Origin: Epiperipatus broadwayi | Taxonomy: Eukaryota; Onychophora; Udeonychophora; Euonychophora; Peripatidae | Assembly: GCA_028023455.1 (NCBI GenBank) | Contig: JAQFVV010012535.1 | Coordinates: forward strand, 620,001 to 684,000 | Direction: 5' to 3' | Length of the DNA stretch: 64,000 nucleotides | Shown here: positions 58,431 through 64,000 of the stretch, piece by piece | How positions within the stretch are numbered: position 1 is the first letter of the stretch | Layout of the letters: each line of letters begins with the position of its first letter | Program-made: the position numbers and the translations under genes | Notes under the pieces: generated by a model | Seen by the model: the letters and a program-made list of their open reading frames with translations, nothing else | What the model was told of the DNA's origin: nothing | Databases searched by the model: none

Positions 58431-61400
58431 TTATAATCAATATTATAATCTTTTATCTAATTAATTTGTATTTTATGATTAACTAACCTTTTATAATAGT
58501 TTATTTATTTTATAATATTTGTAAAACTGTATATTATGTTTATTTTATTAAATTGGCATTGATATGTAATTGAATCCTAGATATCTATAAAATGTTACAA
58601 ATATTTTAAATTCTTTTATTAAAGTTCATTTTTTTTAAATTAATCAGTTGGTAACATTTTATATTTATCTTTTGATAAATGTACATTAAAGGATCAATTA
58701 TGTAAACAATGTAATATTTGTAAGAAATATTTTGTAAATTTCTATTTAAGTTTATGTCAAATATTAAATTTGAAAGTCATTGTACCAAATTCCTAAAATT
58801 TTTCTGAATAAAATTTACATTTTTGTTAATCTAAATCTTAATTAAATAGGCTTTGTTAATACAATGACTGATAAACTTAATATGCTTGTTGCTGTTTTCT
58901 TTTAATTAGCAAATGAACCCTTGGGGCATGTTTAATGCAGGATGATAGATTTCCCTTCAAAGCAAGCACCAACCTCAGAGAACCACTTAGAGCAATTGCA
59001 ATTGGCAGTTGTCACTGTAGATTGAATCCTATAGATAAAGCCAGATCACATAAATAGTGGAAATTTTTGGTAAGGGATTTTTATTTGAAGAGTTCACTGA
59101 AGAGAGTAGTTTAGATTTACAGTACATCGTGACTAAAGAAATGACGGGGTGAAAAGATCGGCCATTGCTTTCTGGAGCTCTGTTTCCACCAGCTCATCAA
59201 TGCCTTTCCAGTGCTTTCAACATCTAGCCAGAGACTGTACTGTGTCAAGGAAGCCTGCTAAATGATCTGACTGTATAACTGCCTGTTTCAAGCCATGGAA
59301 TGTCTACCAATTGATTCTGAGGTAACATCCAATTTGCCGCAAGCCACTGATTCTATTTTACTTGTTTTCTAAATCAATATTAATTTATATTATATATATC
59401 TGTAATGTTTATACAACTTATTTTTAAAATGCGTCTTTTAATTTTTCTCTTAAATTTAAAATATCAATTCTTCTAAAAATCTCACATTATTTTGATGTGG
59501 CAAATTAAATTAATTTTTGTTGGTTTATTTATAATATTGACTTACTGAAACTGCCAAGTATAAAAATTCAATGAACAATTAACTTTAAACCTCTCCCTTA
59601 TTTTCTCCAGTTAAAAATCATTACAGGAGACTTAATTCTATTAAATTAATTAATTAAAGAAAGCTCATTTAGTTTTGTACCTCATATTATAAATTTATTT
59701 TTAAATGATTGAAATTATTTTAAAAGTATCTTATTATTACCTCCAATTGAAATAACCCTCGTAATTATTCCGAAAGGATAATGAATTTTATTAAATCAGT
59801 TAAGTAAAATCTATTATGATTTTTGTAAAACAAATGTCTTGAAAGAAAATTGTTGAAAGCATGTTATCAGTATATGTTTCATACATATATATTTTATTTG
59901 TCAAAAAATAGTAAAAATTCGATGTATAATTTGTTATGCTGTATATTGTCAAACTTCACCATAAGTGAGTTTGATATCCAATGCTCCATCTATGTTAGTT
60001 AAAAGACAGTCTTATTTGTAATTACCGATGATAAACTATTTAATAACTTAATAAATGAAATATTTGGAAAGTGTGGAAGACAATTTATATTCTAAATTTT
60101 AATTCTTGCCTTCCCTTTTTATATTATGTTTTATGATTCATTCATTAATGGCCTAGGGTTTCTGGAGACTTTCTATTATGTCAGGGAGCCGATTATTTTA
60201 ATCAGGAATTAAGTTATTATTTTAATTAGTGATACACTATCTGTATATGTCTAAGGCATTATGTATTTATAGCTACAACCATTCATTTATTATTAGTATT
60301 TTGCTTTGCTACTTACTCCTCAGGACCTTTGGAAATTAAAATATGACCAGTCCAATCTTTCATTTTCCCTCAAAGTAGATGTAGTTCATACCAAGGGATC
60401 CTTTTTCAGGCATTGCCATTAAGATGTGTATGGGAAGTCCAGTACATCAAAAATATTATTATTATTCAGAGACATGTTTCGGCTGGAGGGCCAGCATTTC
60501 TCAACATCTACCTGTATATACCAGGGATTTCTTTTAGCAAAGCCACCTAGAGGTTCGTAACAGACCTCATTTATTCTTTTGTTGTAATCTATAATAGCAT
60601 ACTGCCTTCATCATCATTTTATATCTTTATTTAGCAAACCTGAAATGCTCTCTGCCATGATGGCATGTCTTTCACAAACCAATCCCGATAATTAGTTAAA
60701 TATGATTATCTAATTTATTTAAAATGAATTATCTTGCTTTCCACACTCATTATAGAAAACTGATTTAAATGTAATAGTGTTTTAAATACACATCTTTCAT
60801 GTCTTGTAATATATATATATATATTTATATATATAATAGATTTATTTGTAATCTCTTAAAGAGGGCTAATAATATTTTATTGCTGATTGGTTATTGGCAG
60901 ACCAATTAACAAACTTTTACTTTGTTATTAAATGCCTTGCATTTAGCCGTATCAAAATGAATTCAAGAAAATAACCTAGTTGTATAAACATAACTCGAAT
61001 TATTTTGTATAACAATAACCAATTCCTTAATAAATTCCTATAATATTATTATTTTAAATCTTTGTTTTGTCATCACTCCAAATCTCTAAGGTTAATTACT
61101 CTATTTATTTATAATATTTCTTTGATTTAAATTCACTTCTTTGTAATGTTGCCAGAAAGAATTATAATTATTATGGTTCAAACCATTAGTAATCGATATC
61201 CAATCACATCTGTACCGTTCTGCAATTCACTAAATCATTAATTTCTTATATAAACCCGTTATTATTTTGAGTCTCTTTGTGAACCATGACCTCCAGCTGG
61301 GACAGAATAAAATCAAGCACTGCTCGTGTCATCACAAACGTTATCCATTAGTCAGAGAGGCAATAGTTCAGGCAAATAGGTTAGGATTCACCATTCCCCT

Positions 61401-61689
61401 GACATTTGTTTCTTGGGTATGGTTGGATTCAAGGTACTTTTGCTTGGATTATTGGTCTTGTTGAATGAATACACGATATTGACCACCACAATATACAATG
61501 ACTAACAGAAAAACTATTTTTAAGGCTGTAATATTCTTAATAAATTCAACACATAAAATGATCATCAATTAGTTTGATATAAGATATGTGTTAATGCAAA
61601 ACTAGAGATAAAAAATTAAGAAAAAAACATATTTACAGTTCATATTCCTAATCTTGAGAAACATTTCAAAGAATTTAAATTAGACCTAA
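58431..61689. other. Mostly AT-rich DNA with three less AT-rich islands
   Basis: Islands at 58900-59350, 60340-60600 and 61260-61480 have ordinary-looking base composition but no readable domain. They may be old transposon pieces or untranslated exons. The 65-codon frame at 61267-61464 has no recognised motif. A TA array lies at about 60810-60830. Confidence 0.4.
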
Positions 61690-63590
61690 TCATTTTCAAT
61701 ATTAACAGATTTTGAACTTGATTCAGATTTGAATGAAATCAATAGGAAAATAACTGATGTACTTTTAAAAGCTGCAACAAAGATAGCTGATACAAAAAAG
61801 CAGCAATTGGTGAGTAAAATTTCTATTAAGCAAAACAATTTATGAAGAAAAGAAGAAATATGAAAACATATAAGGATTGAATATCTCAAATTTTGTAAAA
61901 TGGTGTGAAAAAGAGTTGATAATAGTATAAGAAAGTATAATTGTGAATTAGCAAGGGAAGTTATGGAAGAAAATAAAGAATTCAAGAATATAAAACATTA
62001 TCTTGATATTGGTAGAAAACGTATTTCTGCACTAAGAAAAAACATAGAACCATTAGTAAAAAGAGAGATGACATCATGAAATTATAATTATTTGGTAATA
62101 AAGAAGAAGAAAAAGTATCTCCCACTATAACTTCTGAATTACTTAAGATTTTAAATGAAGTAAGACAAGCTTTTAAATTTATGAAAAAGGAAAAAGCTCC
62201 AGTCAATGATGGAATTATAATCCATATCTTAAAAAAGCAGGTGAAGGAATAGAAATTTTTTACAGTTATGTTTAAATTATAAAGAGAATCAGATGATTGG
62301 TATGATGCAGTATTAATATTTAAAAAAGATGATTGCTATTAAAAATTATAGACCTATCAGTCTTTTATCATTTCTATACAAAAATTTTAACAAAATAATT
62401 ACAACTTATCTACAGTGAACATTGGATTTTAACCAACCAAAACAACAAGCTGGATAAAAATTGTTTTAATACAGTGAATAATATCCAAATAATGAGAGAA
62501 GTTATAGAAAGGACTAATGAATATGAATTACCATTATGCTTTGGATTTGTAGATTATGAAAAGGCATTCAATTATTCTATAAGTATTTTTTTATTCAATT
62601 ATTAAAGCATTAGATCATATTCTGAAAAATATTTATAAAAATGCAACAGCAACAATTAGATTACATAATCATACTAAAAAGATTAACATTGAGAAAAGTG
62701 TACAACAGGGTGACTCCATATCTCCAAAACTTTTTACAGCAATTTTGCAATAAGTATTTTGTGGATTAAACTAGGAAACTAAAAAAATAAAAGCAAATGG
62801 AGATTATTCAAATCTAGATTTTGCAGATGAGGTTGTTGTTTTTGAAAATAATATTTTAGTATTTTAGGAAATGTTGCAGGGGTTATCAAATAAAAGAAAA
62901 TAAGTAGGATTAAAGATAAACATTAAAACGAGTAAGGTAATGTTCAATGGATTTTCTCAAAGCAAAAAAATAAAGATTGATAATGATGAGTTAGATGAAG
63001 TTAACAACTACAAAAAACATGCTCAAATTATTATTTTAGATGGAAATATAATAGATGAGATTAATCATAGAATTCAACTTAGTTGTAGTGATTTTGGTAG
63101 ATATAACTTAATATTAAAAGGAAATATGTGTTTGAAAAGGAAGATTTTTAATAAATCTGTGTTACCAGTTCTCACTTATGGATCTGAGACTTGGGCACTT
63201 AACAGAAGAGCTATACCAAGACTTTACACCACTCAACAGAATATGGAGAGATACAAGTTATGATTAATAAGAAGAGATCAAAAATGAATGACATAGATGA
63301 GAAAAGAAACAGAGTGTTACTGACATCATTGAAAAAATTAAGATACTGAATGAAATCAATATATACATATTTTCTTTAGGGATGATAATAAATGAACAAT
63401 TGAAATCTTAAACTGGATTCCAAGAGAATGTGGAAAGACATAGAAATAGCCCACATATGAGACGGATGGATGAAATAAACAAGTGCATTGGAGAAATGTG
63501 GAAAAGAGTGGCTTGAAATCGAAGAAGTGGATTGAAATTGAAGAAACCATCCTGCAGTGGATTGATAATGGTTGAAAATGATGATGATAT
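61690..63590 (+). pseudogene. RTE-type LINE, linker-RT-C-terminus, degenerate
   Basis: Broken frames give, in order, linker motifs (IRKYNCELAREVMEENKE, RKRISALR), RT entry (FKFMKKEKAPVNDGI), IKNYRPISLLSFLYK, VNNIQIMREVIERTNEY with FGFVDYEKAFN, VQQGDSISPKLFTAIL, LDFADEVVVF and then VLPVLTYGSETWALNRRAI and TTQQNMER. The catalytic FADD position reads FADE. The order and motifs fit the LINE family annotated in many animals as 'craniofacial development protein 2-like'. Endonuclease is absent, so the copy is 5'-truncated. Many stops and shifts make it inactive. The tail ends in GATGATGAT. Confidence 0.8.
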
Positions 63591-63791
63591 GAAAGTTAAA
63601 GTTTAGCTAAAGAAATATGTACATCAAGTTGAATTACAATATGAGCTTTTTGTGTCTTACTCACTTGGAAAAAGTGAAGCGGATAATTCAAAATACAGCC
63701 AGAATGATGAGGTTAGTCTGATTTCTGGGTTGATGGTGGTTGTGATATAAGTGAGCTAAAATAAGGTACACTGAAATAAACAAAACTTGAA

Positions 63792-63793
<2 letters not shown>

Positions 63794-63876
<83 letters not shown>
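63794..63876. repeat. (TA)n array
   Basis: Uninterrupted TA dinucleotides about 200 bp after the LINE 3' end. Confidence 0.95.
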
Positions 63877-63877
<1 letters not shown>

Positions 63878-64000
63878 TTTTATCAGATTATTCATATAAG
63901 TAAAATATACTAAATAAAATTAACCTTAGAATCAAACTTAGATAAAATGTTTTTAAATTGGCTCTCTATCATTAGGATGCTACATTTTTATTGAGCTTGG

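Overview
The window is very AT-rich, non-coding-dominated animal DNA, most likely from an invertebrate with a repeat-laden genome. The signs are long (TA)n arrays, tRNA-derived SINE-like units, an RTE-type LINE of the kind often annotated as 'craniofacial development protein 2-like', a BED-finger hAT derivative and two large related Ty3/gypsy-like LTR elements. No bacterial operon, rRNA, CRISPR array or phage feature is visible. I cannot name the species. Only one non-transposon gene is convincing: an intronless leucine-rich-repeat protein at 30219-31643.

Left part (1-27.8 kb): a Ty3/gypsy element, E1, runs from 687 to about 16180. Its LTRs are about 2.7 kb, and the left one carries about 3.25 kb of extra DNA. 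Its gag has an unusual repeat-rich coiled-coil N-terminus, followed by protease, RT, RNase H and integrase in order. The coding region is broken by four in-frame stops and several frame changes, so it is dead. A second element, E2, occupies 20227-27733. It has LTRs of 2.3-2.5 kb full of internal tandem repeats, a classic primer-binding site and a decayed gag related to that of E1, but no pol at all. A LINE endonuclease fragment (minus strand) and a near-perfect foldback repeat lie between E1 and E2.

Middle part (27.8-43 kb): a roughly 490-bp palindrome made of two head-to-head tRNA-derived units, then the LRR gene, a duplicated unknown repeat, a run of three minus-strand tRNA-Val-like SINE copies split by a 491-bp hAT MITE with an 8-bp target duplication, and a tRNA-Pro-like relic. 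After these come a probable 2.2-kb solo LTR in a TA microsatellite and several foldback elements, one with 117-bp terminal repeats.

Right part (43-64 kb): mostly unannotatable AT-rich DNA with short tandem duplications, LINE fragments at 49.1-49.5 kb (minus), 51.9 kb (plus) and 61.7-63.6 kb (plus), another probable solo LTR (54.5-56.1 kb) and a 1.3-kb unit bounded by about 140-bp inverted repeats.

The recurrent theme is LTR-type insertions with ends TG(T)AA...TTACA framed by ATAT inside TA microsatellites, and inverted-repeat elements built from tRNA-like or dispersed units. Boundaries and similarity judgements were made by eye. No alignment or database search was possible.
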